Positions 33,741 to 46,675 of a stretch of 64,000 nucleotides of DNA are shown piece after piece. The translations under genes were made by a program, and so were the position numbers. This DNA is from Molanna angustata. Taxonomy: Eukaryota > Arthropoda > Insecta > Trichoptera > Molannidae. The first letter of the stretch is position 1, and the number at the start of each line of letters is the position of its first letter. Where the stretch lies: NCBI GenBank assembly GCA_963576475.1, contig OY754982.1:899409-963408 (forward strand), in the 5' to 3' direction. Under the pieces are notes generated by a model. It saw only the letters and a list, made by a program, of their open reading frames with translations, did not search any database and had not been told where the DNA came from.

Positions 33741-34260
33741 CGTGATACGCATATTTCATTGTGTTGATATCCTGTAGTGCATGTTTTATTGGATATCTAT
33801 CCTTATTTAATTTTTGTACATATTCCATTATGTATATGAAAGAGTTGGCATGATCATAATTATATTTGTTTATATTATGTACAAGAAGATGTATATATAA
33901 ATAAAAATAAATAAATATAAATGAGATTTTGTAAAATGGTAATTGTCAGAGTAGTAATAGTGCATGTATGACGCGATTCATGGATGTAAATGTCACATAA
34001 CATGTATTTTAAGATATAGGTTGGTTCCCTCTGTTTACTCCAAATAGGGAAACGGCGTGATAGTATGTTTGTATTATAATGTAGGAATATGTATGTTTGA
34101 AATGAAACGAATGCCCTGAGATTGTTTGAGCACTAGAACTGTAAGTATACGGTGAAAAAAATATGCAGTGGTGACATAGGTAATATGTAACTAACAAGAT
34201 TCCACATAATTTTTCTTCTTGACGAACTTCACTGTATAAGGTGTCATTGATTATCTTTAT
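33741..34260. other. 3' untranslated end plus spacer
   Basis: The sequence to about 33925 ends in AAATAAAAATAAATAAATAT and may be the tail of a plus-strand retroelement. The rest is unassigned. Confidence 0.35.
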
Positions 34261-34261
34261 C

Positions 34262-34410
34262 ATCATCATCATTTCCTGCCCCTCTATCCCAGTTCATCCG
34301 GGGTCGGGTCTCCCAACCAATAGTCGCCATGATCTGCGACTCTGAATTGTCTCCTGTGGGACACCTTGTGCCTCCAGCTCCCTCTCGATACTCGATCTTG
34401 AAATCTCTGA
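34262..34410 (-). pseudogene. RTE-like 3' end with (GAT)n tail
   Basis: (ATC)n on the plus strand, then CCCCTCTATCCCAGTTCATC, GGGGTCGGGTCTCC and GTGCCTCCAGCTCCCTCTCG. The order mirrors 5.60-5.72 kb (CTCTATCCCGGTTTATCC, GGATCGGG). The (GAT)n tail on the minus strand is the expected RTE-type short tandem 3' tail. Confidence 0.55.
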
Positions 34411-34984
34411 AAAACTATACTCCACACTATGTTAAAGAACTATGTGTTTTTTTTAGTTATTTCAAAAAAGTAATAATAAGTGTACTAAGAATGATCTTGT
34501 AGCACTTTATAAATTACTTTTATACTCTATTGTTGACAGTTTTTTAAAATACCTAGTTAATGAAGACTCAAATACATTGAACATTCATTTAGTATTTTTA
34601 TTTTTAAGACCATTGTTATGGTTTTCTGTGGCTCATCACTACACATATAATATGTAGGAGTCTTTACATCTCTTTCCAGGTTAAATGCTTCAACTCCCCA
34701 TACCTCAGTTTGTTATATGCATTTCCTTTCGAGGCTTAATTTAATGTCATTCTTGATTTATATTTATTGCATGTTGTGCATCCGTTTTATATCTTTTGCC
34801 TGCTACATTGGGTATATCCATCCCCATCTCTAGAAACATCCCAATCCAAAGTATATTTAGCTACAATTAACCAAATCCAATTCACAGACATTGTTATAAT
34901 TAAGATTTTGTATCTAAATACTTCGGTATTGTCTTGTATTTTTTTGTATTGTTAAATTAAATAAATTAATATTCACTTATGTAT
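34411..34984. other. Unassigned spacer
   Basis: AT-rich, ends in TTAAATTAAATAAATTAAT. No gene recognised. Confidence 0.4.
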
Positions 34985-35160
34985 CTCAAATTAATATTCC
35001 ATTAATTATCTCAAATATTTAGACTAATGATGTCAATTGTCTCACAAGTTCAGACTGAAAACACACTGAAAAAAACGGTGTCTTCACTAGGAATCAGACC
35101 CAGGACCTTTGACTCAGAAGTCAGATATCTAACAAATTGAACTACGAGAACCGACTAATG
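34985..35160 (-). repeat. tRNA-derived SINE, family 2
   Basis: GTCTCACAAGTTCAGACTG, then AATCAGACCCAGGACCTTTG (degraded B-box complement) and TATCTAACAAATTGAACTAC (A-box complement). Minus orientation, older than the 18.2-kb copy. Confidence 0.65.
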
Positions 35161-35276
35161 TGCACAATATTCAAAACGCTTATTTACAACTCAAATTTAT
35201 TCAAGAATCAAAGCAATATCAAGAAAAAACTCAAATTTATTCATCAATCAATAAGGAGAAAAAACTCAAATTTATT

Positions 35277-35460
35277 CGTTGATATGTTATAAAAATATAA
35301 AAATACTTGGTTAATGTTCTATTATATTTATTGGATTATTGACGCGTTTCGTGCAAAGCACATTGTCAGATTATTCTGACGATGTGCTTTGCACGAAACG
35401 CGTCAATAATCCAATAAATATAATAGAACATTAACCAAGTATTTTTATAACATATCAACG
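35277..35460. mobile_element. Inverted-repeat element carrying hammerhead
   Basis: Left arm 35277-35368 and right arm about 35375-35460 are inverted copies (CGTTGATATGTTATAAAAAT outermost, GCGTTTCGTGCAAAGCACA near the centre). The left arm has an 8-bp internal duplication. The element sits within the minisatellite. The structure resembles an inverted pair of Penelope-type terminal repeats without any coding region. Only the right arm on the plus strand has the complete ribozyme core; the left arm's complement reads CTGACAA in place of CTGACGA. Confidence 0.8.
35369..35411 (+). ncRNA. Type I hammerhead ribozyme motif
   Basis: Seen directly: stem I GATTATT (35369-35375) pairs perfectly with AATAATC (35405-35411); core CTGACGA (35376-35382) fits CUGANGA; after one T, stem II GTGC (35384-35387) pairs with GCAC (35391-35394) around TTT; GAAA is 35395-35398. 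Stem III is the self-complementary ACGCGT (35398-35403) and C35404 is position 17, so cleavage is predicted after 35404. All conserved core residues are present. The palindromic stem III suggests a dimeric form, as reported for Penelope-like hammerheads. Catalysis is inferred, not shown. Confidence 0.82.
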
Positions 35461-35571
35461 TACAATGGAGTTCTATCAAGAATTGTCGATCGACAAACTA
35501 AACTTAGTCAAATTTATTCATCAATCAATAAGGAGAAAAAACTCAAATTTATTCAAGAATCAAAGCAATAT

Positions 35572-35875
35572 AAAACTTGAACGATTGCAAAATGTTTGTA
35601 TACTTTATTTACAATCTAAGATAATTTGATCATGTTTCCACTTACCGAAATCTTCTTCGCTGGCCTAAGATACGTCAACGTCGTAATATTAGTTTACTTT
35701 CTCTACTAAATAATTTAATTAACAACACAAATTCACCACAACATCTCAAGAATAAGGTTATTTTCTTGTCAAATCACGGTCTGTCTCTTCGATCTGCTGA
35801 ACATACTACACTAGTTATTCTCATTGTACACAGTGTTGTACATGAAGTTTAGTAAATAAAATATAAATAAATATG
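35572..35875 (+). pseudogene. LINE C-terminal fragment in minisatellite
   Basis: Reads LLRWPKIRQRRNISLLSLL, then SPQHLKNKVIFLSNHG and LSLRSAEHTTLVI. I recognise R..IR.RR....L..LL.......P..L......L..R....L as a jockey/CR1-type C-terminus. Ends AAATAAAATATAAATAAATA, an A-rich tail, directly before the array resumes, so it appears to be a retroposed insertion in the minisatellite. Confidence 0.5.
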
Positions 35876-36472
35876 GAGAAATAAACTCAAATGTATTCAA
35901 GTATCAATCAATAAGGATAAAAAAACTCCAATTTATTCAAGAATCAAAGCAATAAGGAGAAAAAACTATAGTTTGCCAAGTATGACAGCAATTAGGAGAA
36001 AAAAAAAACTCCATTTTATTCAAGAATCAAAGCAATAAGGAAAAAAAACTATAGTTTGCCAAGTATGACAGCAATTAGGAGAAAAAAACTCCAATTTATT
36101 CAAGAATCAAAGCAATAAGGAGAAAAAACTATAATTTGCCAAGTATGACAGCAATTAGGAGAAAAAAAAACTCCAATTTATTCAAGAATCAAAGCAATAA
36201 GGAGAAAAAACTATAGTTTGCCAAGTATGACAGCAATTAGGAGAAAAAAATACTCCAATTTATTCAAGAATCAAAGCAATAAGGAGAAAAAACTATAATT
36301 TGCCAAGTATGACAGCAATTAGGAAAAAAAAAAACTCCAATTTATTCAAGAATCAAAGCAATAAGGAGAAAAAACTATAGTTTGCCAAGTATGACAGCAA
36401 TTAGGAGAAAAAAACTTCAATTAATTCGAGTACCAATTATCAAGTAAGTATAATAGCAATAGTATATACATA

Positions 36473-36645
36473 GATGTGTGGTGCCAGAGCGGTTAGCCCG
36501 CTGAATTAGTAACCAAGTGGTCGCGAGTTCGAATCCTGCCACGACCGATTACGTTCACCTATAGTATAAGCATTTATGCTAAGTTTAGGGAATGTATATG
36601 TACTTGTTACTACAAGGACATAATATATTAATTCTTCAAAAAAAA
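36473..36645 (+). repeat. tRNA-Thr-like SINE, family 1
   Basis: GTGGTGCCAGAGCGGTTAGC (A-box), GAGTTCGAATCCTGCC (B-box), body TACGTTCACCTATAGTATAA and end ACAAGGACATAATATA followed by an A run. The anticodon loop region (ATTAGTAACC) is altered. Confidence 0.8.
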
Positions 36646-37162
36646 AGTAAGGATAAAAACTCCATTTTATTTTATTACTCCATTTGATGTTACTTTTGTG
36701 TTTTTGGTTTTATTTACAATAGCTGATTTGGTCCTTATAAAATAACAAATAGTATATGTATAAAAATTAATCATTTTCTAGCCGTTAAGATAATATTCAA
36801 CCACAAAAATATCTTAATTGATTTGTAACAAGTGTATGGTATGAATTCGCGTTTATTTTACAATAATACAATAAAATAATAATATACTTGTTACGATTAT
36901 GTCAACGTTAATTTAATCTTCGCGATTTTAATATGTAATTCCAAATATTTTCATATATACATAATATTATGTATAATACGAGGTATTTGAGTTAATCAAA
37001 ACTCAATCTCTCGTGTTAGCAACACCACATTAAGATTATTATTACTAGCTTTTATTGTAGGCTCTTGTCGTAACGCAATGTCGCATGCTGAGCTTATATT
37101 TTTATGTTCGTTTAATCATGTCTGCAAATGTCACGAATTGAAATTGTGTAAATGTCATATTT
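36646..37162. other. Unassigned AT-rich spacer
   Basis: No frame or repeat recognised. Confidence 0.4.
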
Positions 37163-37755
37163 TTTACTCCTCACTAACCCATGGGGATATAGTGGGGATC
37201 TTTAATTTCGCAATTTTTAAGGCTATATTTTTTATTGCAGATTATCAACTAGATTATCATGCTGAGATTGTAATCTGAAAGTTTCATCACAATGTATCTG
37301 TGTGTGTGCTATTTGCTGTGTGCTGCGTGCAATGTGCTATGTACGGCGTGCTCATTTTATTTTTGTCAATTATAGACTAAAATCCTTATTCGATTCTTTT
37401 CAAATTTTGCAAATATGTATATCTTATACTCTCTTAGACCCCATTAGATTTTGAGGGATATCTGAATAGTGCTTTTCAATTTTTTTAACTATCAAATATT
37501 TCAAAGTGACCCCAAATTCAGGAAACTTAATATTTGAAATTTTTATTTTCAAATTGGTAAAAACGCTCATCACATTCATAAAATGGCATTGAAAAATTAT
37601 CAAGTTTTCATAATAAAATATTTAAATAAAAAAATAATTGAACATACTCATTTCATGAAAATGTTGAAAATTTTCCATACAAAATTTGAATACTTTATGG
37701 AGTGACTTGTTAGTGAGGAGTTTAGCGTTGGCCACAACCCACTCGTTTTTTTTTA
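37163..37755 (+). mobile_element. TIR-like repeat family C, copy 1
   Basis: TTACTCCTCACTAAC (37166-37180) and GTTAGTGAGGAGTTT (37710-37724) are inverted ends about 13 bp long, about 560 bp apart, with AT-rich non-coding interior. GCGTTGGCCACAACCCACTC follows the right end. A reverse-oriented copy lies at 63.0-63.53 kb, and the outer GGCCACAACCCACTCG piece also appears at 52.17 kb. Confidence 0.65.
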
Positions 37756-37987
37756 TTTATTTCTGGATTGAAGTTGATAGGAGTTTACACAATCATCTCG
37801 TGTCAAATGAAATAAAAGACAGAATAAGAGTATTAAATTGATTGCAGTCTTCAATATTTTAAAAGATCGATTTGCAATTATTAAAATCCCATTATATAGG
37901 GTAAATTATTTAATTAATCAGCTACTCCTATCATCTGTGAACATAAGTCTCCCTTATATCTCACCAGATATTTTGTCACGTGCCTGT

Positions 37988-38202
<215 letters not shown>

Positions 38203-38244
38203 TCTCGTTGCGTAGAGTTCGTAGGTCTCGTTGCGTAGGCTCAC

Positions 38245-38452
38245 CTTAGCGTAGAGCTCTCGTTGCGAGCGGTCGTGTTTCGCGCGCGTTCGTTCTTTTC
38301 GAGTAGGTAACGTTAAGGCGGCTTTCGAAAATGCCCGGTGTTATTCGGGCGAAACGTCAGGCGACAAACAGTCCTTCTCAGGACTATCCTACACGGGTTT
38401 ACCCAAAAAGTTGTTTTGCATCTTATACCCGTGAAAACCTTAAAGTTAACAT
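38245..38452 (+). repeat. Penelope terminal repeat, 5' direct copy
   Basis: 38245-38421 is repeated identically at 40989-41165. It includes a spacer part (CTTAGCGTAGAGCTCTCG) and the structured part from GCCCGGTGTTATTCGGGC. The first forty or so codons of the open frame lie inside this repeat. Confidence 0.9.
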
Positions 38453-40912
38453 AATATACCTCTACGGGGAGGACAATTTTCGGTTGAGTAAAACATACGA
38501 GAAGTTACAGTCTAAACGCGCTAAATTGTTATGTGATTTATCTTTTTTACGTCGGTGTCGTGATACAAATATAATACCTATCGCGTTCAAGTTAAAACCA
38601 CGTGCACAAAACCGTTGTTCATCTACTAGAATCCTGAATAAGGCCAGCCTTGCTCTCATCCGGGATGAAATCCACAACGTCCGCTTCAGTTTAAACAAGG
38701 TCAGTCAAAATATTTTATCGCTACATTTAAAATTGTCAAATTTATTTCACCCTTTGCTCTGGAATATATTCGAAAATTTAGTGACACAACGCGTTGAAGT
38801 CGATTCACAATTAACAACAAAACGACAAATAAACAAATACGAAACCCTACAACGTAGCATACCAACGTATAACCCTCCAAATCTAGATTCAAATAAAATT
38901 ATCCATAATCTTACTAACCAGTCACTCGATAATGCCACCGTCTCGGTTTTAATGAAAGGATTTAATTTCGGCGTTGTCCCCTATCAAATACCTAAAGAAG
39001 AGATCGTAACTGGTGTTGAAACTGCTATCTCTAAATTACCTGAAAAACTAGCTGAAACTATCCGTCAAGAAGCATGCCATATCATGAGAAAAGCCCGCGA
39101 TCCCATAAGAAATATGTCCTCTGAAGAATTTAAAGCCCTTAAGGCATTAAAATCTAATCGAGATTTAATTGTTTTGCCAGCAGATAAAGGAAACGCGACC
39201 GTTTTAATGAACTCCGATGAGTATATATCCAAAATGCGTGATATTCTCTCAGATCCAATTTACAAAGAAAATAAATCTGACCCCACCACATACTTAGAAA
39301 AGACCACCAAATCTAAAATCATGGCTACTAAATTCGACTCTGAACTTAAAAAACAACTTATCCCACGAGAAAAGTCATCGCGAGTACCAAAAATATACGG
39401 CCTACCCAAGATACATAAAGCAGAAGTACCCCTTAGACCCATAGTTAGCTCATACGGTTCTCCACTCCAATCACTTGCCAAATATCTTGCCAAAGAACTA
39501 CAGCCCCATGTAGAAAAATCAGACTCTTACGTTAAAAACTCGGAACATTTTATAAACATATTGTCAAACTATAAAATAAATAAAGATGACACTTTGGTAA
39601 GCTTTGATGTAGTGTCATTATTTACTAAGATTCCCATTAAAGAATCAATAGAATTATTGAAAACTAAGTTGAAATTATCTAATGATGTCATAAATTTAAT
39701 CGACCATTGTTTAAATAACACTTATTTTCAGTTCGAAGACAAAATTTACAAACAAACAGAAGGAGCCCCGATGGGCTCATCACTTAGTCCGGTTATTGCC
39801 AATATTTTTATGACCTTCTTAGAAATTAATATTTTAAAACTGATCTAAAACCACTTTTATGGCGGAGATATGTCGACGACATTTTTGTAATTTGGCCTCA
39901 CGGTGGCGATAAACTGAACGAATTTCTTAATTACATTAATAGTTTCCACACCGATATTCAGTTCACTATGGAGGTCGAGGAAAATAATTGCCTGCCTTTC
40001 CTGGATGTCCTTGTAATCAAAAATGACGACGGTACACTCGGTCACACGGTTTACAGAAAGCCTACCCATACCGACAGATATTTAAACGCTAAGTCCAACC
40101 ATAGCCCTGCTCAATTATCCTCAGTAATAAACACGCTAGTAACCCGGTCCTTCAGATTATCAGATACAAATAACATTAATAACGAACTAAACAGTCTTAA
40201 AAATGCTCTCATGTCGAATGGTTTCTCTAAGTCACGCATTGATCAATCCATTAGACGCTATAATAATAAAAATATTAAGAAAACAGAACCTAAACCAACG
40301 TCAATAGCATTCCTGCCATATATTAAAGGTACAACAGACAAACTAAGCCGCCTCCTCAAGAAGAACAATATAAAAACAATTTTTAAGACAGAAAATAAAA
40401 TATCCACCTTCTTACGCAACCCAAAAGACTCAGTTCCACTCGAATCACACGGAGTGTACAAAATTCCGTGTAATTCGTGTGATAAAGTATATATCGGTCG
40501 CTCCAATCGCAAAATTTCTTCACGAGTGGCAGAACACAAAGTAGACGTCAAAAACAAAAAGATAACATCATCAATAGTACAACATGTTTTAAATGAAGGC
40601 CACACAATAGATTTCAAAAATACATCCACTATAGCAAACTTGAGATCCGAACCACAACGAATATATAGAGAGGCAATTGAGATATTTAAACACACCAATA
40701 ATATGAACACCAGAAATGACGCTATAAGAATTTCTCCGACATGGTTAAATATTTTAGATCATAAAACATTTAATCCAACAACAATAATAAATACCCTAGC
40801 ATCAAATACAGAAAAAACCCCAGTACCGGAAAAATCCACTGACAAACAAATAATAACACGTGCACAAAGCCGACTCATTAACAATAAACTTTCTCCATCA
40901 ACAATCGGTTAA
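38331..40912 (+). CDS. Penelope RT + GIY-YIG protein, one frameshift
   Basis: A reverse transcriptase joined to a GIY-YIG endonuclease, which together copy and insert the element. First frame 38331-39848 (505 codons): ADKGNATVLM, KIYGLPKIHK, LRPIVSSYGSPLQSLAKYLA, FDVVSLFTKIP (palm A) and EGAPMGSSLSPVIANIFM (palm B). The frame then moves by -1 at about 39836 (ATT TTA AAA) and continues RRYVDDIFVIW (palm C, YVDD at 39869-39880), NNCLPFLDVLV, and from 40451 the nuclease: GVYKIPCNSCDKVYIGRSN, VAEHKVD and YREAIEIF. It stops at 40910-40912. Total about 860 codons, close to usual full length. The start ATG is in the terminal repeat, so the true start may be internal. EN-positive (Penelope/Poseidon-type) group. 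Confidence 0.88.
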
Positions 40913-40988
40913 ACCGAGGAAGGGGGAGAGGAGGGCACCCCCCCCCCCCTCCGCCTTAACTCCGTCCGCTATAGACAGGCGCTTCTCA
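40913..40988 (+). other. Penelope 3' untranslated region
   Basis: Short segment with a G-rich then C-rich run (GGGGGAGAGGAGGG, then 13 C) between the stop codon and the 3' direct repeat. Confidence 0.6.
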
Positions 40989-42903
<1,915 letters not shown>

Positions 42904-42924
42904 GCCGTCTTACTTATAAACGTA

Positions 42925-44235
42925 TAATCCAACTGTCGATTCGTTCATGAGAATTCAATTCTCTTAATAAATCGACATTATTAAGCCAAGATGCGTGTAC
43001 GAAGGAAAATTTTGTATGGTGTAGTGGACTTTTTGCATGCTAATAGCACCAACTAGAGGCCTCGCAGCATATATGTTCCCATACATGGATTTACTCAGAA
43101 TTCGGAGTAGAACATTTTATGTGAGTTTTGTGTGTGTCTGTGTGTGTGTCCCCCCCCCCTTATAACTTTTTATCCGCTCACTTTACAGAGCCCAAATTTT
43201 CAGAATATATAAACAGTTATAGGCCTACAAAACTTTTATACTCAGAATTGTGAATTTTCGTTTCAGTCAGGGGTTATCAACTTTTGAATTTATACTTTAT
43301 TTTTTCATATATATTTCAGAAACCATTAAAGGTAGAACGCTGAAAATTGGTATAAAGATAGACAAATACAAAATCTCAAATTAGTTTTTTTTTTTTAATT
43401 CCAGGGTTTCTCAAACGTTTTTTACCCAACTAGATTATTTAATTTTCTATAAAAAATATTAACATTGTATTAGCACATCTCAAATTTTTTTTAACAATTT
43501 TTATAAAAATTGAATTTAGTGACGACATTGCTTCATACAATTTGTATGGCAATAATCTAAGAAGACTTAATAGTTTGATACTAATCTCCAAACATACATA
43601 CATACCATCATGCTGTTTTCATATTCTGGGTAGGATCAAAGGACTGACCTCCATACTATCCTATCTTGACATACATACCTAGGTACATGTGTTGTATAGA
43701 AAACCAAATATCTTAAAATATTAAATAATTTGTTAACAGATTTTTAATTATCTCAATAGAGACGAAGTTGGAATATTTATTGTAGGAGAACCGGGAAATC
43801 AAGGCACCTACAGGGCTTACGACCTGTCATCGGCTGGTTTACGTGATCACTTTATGCGCTTGCGCAACGTTCACCAATTATGCCTTTTTAATGAGATCCC
43901 TATCAAATCAATTTTGAAAGTTCTATATATTGTAATACTGAAATTCTTTTCGCTTGAAAATAAGGAATTTTTACTACAGCCATCTATGGGTGAAATTATG
44001 AACAACAATCTTATTATTTTTTGTTTATTTTGTTGTAACGCCATCTATTGAGAGAATTGGTTTTTTTGTAAATAATGAAAGCTACAATTCTTATATCTGA
44101 GGTGACAATGCATTTTTCGCATAGAATAATTTGTATTTATGGGTTTATAGTTTAGTACTTATTCTTCAACTGTACATACTATCACTATCGACAGTTGGAT
44201 CTCATGTGTTACATGCAACTAGTATCTATAGTACC
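42925..44235 (+). repeat. Interspersed repeat family F, copy 1
   Basis: ATAATCCAACTGTCGATTCG, GCATATATGTTCCCATACAT, ATTTACTCAGAATTCGGAG, a GT/C-rich patch, then CTTATAACTTTTTATCCGCT and TTGAATTTAGTGACGAC. Colinear with 53.2-54.25 kb, and parts recur reversed at 55.9-56.4 kb. The element is split by an insertion of family B at 43734-44124. No coding capacity is visible. Class not identified. Confidence 0.7.
43724..44134 (+). mobile_element. TIR repeat family B, copy 3, nested
   Basis: Inserted in family F: the 10-bp AATAATTTGT occurs on both sides (43724-43733 and 44125-44134), while the uninterrupted copy at 54.15 kb has it once (CAATAATTTGTATCTATGG). The inserted 391 bp begins TAACAGATTTTTAATTATCT and shares CTCAATAGAGACGAAGTTGG and GTTTACGTGATCACTTTATG with the 31.35-kb copy, but lacks its right inverted arm. 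It gives a clear empty-site comparison and a 9-10-bp target duplication. Confidence 0.75.
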
Positions 44236-44915
44236 AGGTAATAGAGCGTGATTAACGAAAAAGTTTACTTGTAAACCGTGACTATCTTTATGACACCTTT
44301 GTTTCATAGACGCCAAGTTAGGACAGGTCGAGAAGTTGTTTAACGTTTGACTAACGCGTCATACTAAGTTTTTCAAAATGGCGGATCTTTCACATATGAT
44401 CCGACGGATATTTGAGATTGACAGAAAAAATTATTACTTATAACGTTTTTCCTTGTTATTCTTCATCGAAATCATGTTTATATTGGCTAAACACGGCACA
44501 AGGCGGTGTTTGTTATCATGTTTCGATGTTAATTATCCAAAAATTACATGCATTTATCTATTTTTTGACATATGTGAAGCCAATGCGGCCAAATGAAAAA
44601 AAAGTACAAGCAGTGAACTAGTTAGTCATATCTTAGTATACGTTTTTAAGTAAGATTTTTTTAGTACCTACCGATCTTAACTATTTAAGTCGTGCTTATC
44701 TAGTTGCGCGTTTAGTAAGCTTTTTACGAAATCTAATAATTAAGACCAGTTATTATTTGTTATTCCAATCAAGAGATAATAAAATGAATTTATTTATTTA
44801 TACATACACTGATAGACATACCAATAATTATTGAATTCTGCAATGCCCCACTAGGCAAATAAACCAGTACCGGGGCCAATGAATCTCGAGACAATGACAG
44901 TGACACAAGTGATAA
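44236..44915. other. Unassigned spacer
   Basis: AT-rich with short frames only. No element recognised before the Helitron boundary. Confidence 0.4.
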
Positions 44916-45869
44916 TCTAAAGTAATAAAGCAATCAATATGTTAGTGTATGTGTGTGTGTATGTGTGTGTTTGTCTCACGCCTTTTGAAAAACCAAGAGC
45001 ATCTAAAAATCTAATTTATGTGCGAACATGTACCAGTATACCTGATGCAGTGTCACGCTAAAAATAATGCGATTAAAATGCTGAATTTTAAAGATATTTC
45101 AATAATTATTTTTTTCATACAAAATTTTCCAAGTCATATCTGTCAAAAAAGTGTACATTTTGCACGCAAATATCTGTTTGTTTAAAAGTTAGAAGTACGT
45201 ATTTACACGAAAAAAATATATTTTCAAGTATAACTTAGCTTTTAAGTGAAAAACATGGTGAATATTTTGTCTAATTATAATGTTTAACTTATTTTTAAAG
45301 TAAGCGTTTTGTACAAATGTACATATAACCCCGCCATTTTAATATCTTTTCATACGATATTTAATTTTCCCACCGAATGAATATGTTCTTTAAAATAATA
45401 TACCTTTGAAATAAATGTGATTATGAAATAATAAAATGAAACACAAGACTTTATAGCAAGTTTTAAGACATATATTGTTAAAGTCTGTTAATTATTAGTA
45501 AAGATATAGGCATAATAAAATTGCATAATTTGTATATAATATTTGATATTTCGGACAATTTTCGTTTTTGTGGCTTCGAACAAACCAATGTAGGTACCTA
45601 CCTACATATCCAAAAAATGTATCGAGCCCATTTGATATTAATATTGGAATGGTTACTATGGTAACGGAAAGATTCTGATATTCAAATAAAATTTGTTATG
45701 AATTGAATTTATTTAGAACATTGTTGTAGGTAGGTACCTACCTATTACTATTTACTTACAAATCACACAACAATATACTGATTTCCTATCAGAAAATTGT
45801 ATGCGATGTGCTCCTAAACCGTTTGTCCGATTATTATGAAACTTTGGTGAATTGTCGAGCGTTTGCCCG

Positions 45870-46475
45870 GAATGGTTTCTGGATTTAAACTTTTTTCTTA
45901 TTCTTCTTCTTCTTCGTGTATTTGGTCATTTCACCTATGAAGGGGGAGTATTCTGGGAAAAGAAGGTCCGACTGTCCCTCCATCTCTTCGCAGGTCTTCC
46001 AGGACGGTTTGTGGATTTAAACTTTTTTCTTCTTCTTCTTGATCGTGTATTTGGTCATTTTACCTTAGAAGGGGGACTAACCTGGGAGAAGAAGCTACAA
46101 TTGTCTTTCCATCTCTTCGCAGGTTTCTGGATTTGAACTTTTTTCTTCTTCTTCTTCTTCTTCGTGTATTTTTGGTCATTTTACCTATGAAGTTGGAGAA
46201 TCCTGGGAGAAGAAGGTCCAACTGTCCTTCCAACTCTTCACAAGTCTTCCAAGACGGTTTTTGGATATAGACTTTTTTCTTCTTCTTCTTTTTCTTCTTC
46301 ATCCAATTTTCCTTCCATATCTTCGCAGGTATCTGGATTTAAACTTTTTTCTTCTTCTTCTTCGTGTATTTAGTCATATTACCTTTGAAGGTGGAGTATC
46401 CTGGGAAAAGAAGGTCCTTTCATCTCTTCGCGGTTCTTCCAGGATGGTTTTTAGATTTAACTTTTCTTAACCGAC
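45870..46475 (+). repeat. Repeated TTC-rich blocks in Helitron 1
   Basis: About five copies of a block with TTTCTGGATTTAAACTTTT, TTCTTCTTCTTCGTGTATTT, GGTCATTT and CCATCTCTTCGCAGGT. It resembles the fragment at 31.1 kb. The frame 45852-46136 is open across it by repetition. Confidence 0.75.
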
Positions 46476-46675
46476 TGAAGGGACGGGATGTAATGAAGGG
46501 AAGGGATGCACTAAAGGGCCTGAAGGGACGGGAGGTATAAAAGGTCCTGAAGGGACGGGAGGTACTGAAGGGCCTGATTGGTAGGGACGTAATGATGGAT
46601 TGAAGGGACGGGAGGTACTGAAGGGCCTGAAGGGACGGGAGGTTCTGAAGGGTCTGAAGCGACGGTTCATGGAGT
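46475..46675. repeat. ~28-bp minisatellite in Helitron 1
   Basis: Tandem variants of GAAGGGACGGGAGGTACTGA followed by AGGGCCT. The minus-strand frames with RPFSTSRPFRPFS-like repeats are translations of this array. Confidence 0.85.

Larger units (their letters stand above)
35200..36425. repeat. 80-83-bp minisatellite
   Basis: The composite unit (TTTATTCAAGAATCAAAGC, AATAAGGAGAAAAAACTATA, GTTTGCCAAGTATGACAGC, AATTAGGAGAAAAAAACTCC) repeats with spacings of 83, 80, 82, 82 and 82 bp between 35941 and 36360. Shorter half-units lie at 35200-35276 and 35505-35570. The array is interrupted by the hammerhead palindrome (35277-35460) and by a LINE fragment (35572-35875). Confidence 0.9.

Noticed and set aside
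35880..36425. CRISPR-like array
   Set aside because: Units are contiguous minisatellite copies without unique spacers, in a eukaryotic context.
38333..38452. Canonical hammerhead in the Penelope terminal repeat
   Set aside because: GAAACGTC and a hairpin are present, but no CUGANGA box: family 2 has CTGGTGA and family 1 CCCGGTG at the matching place. Kept only as a covarying structure.
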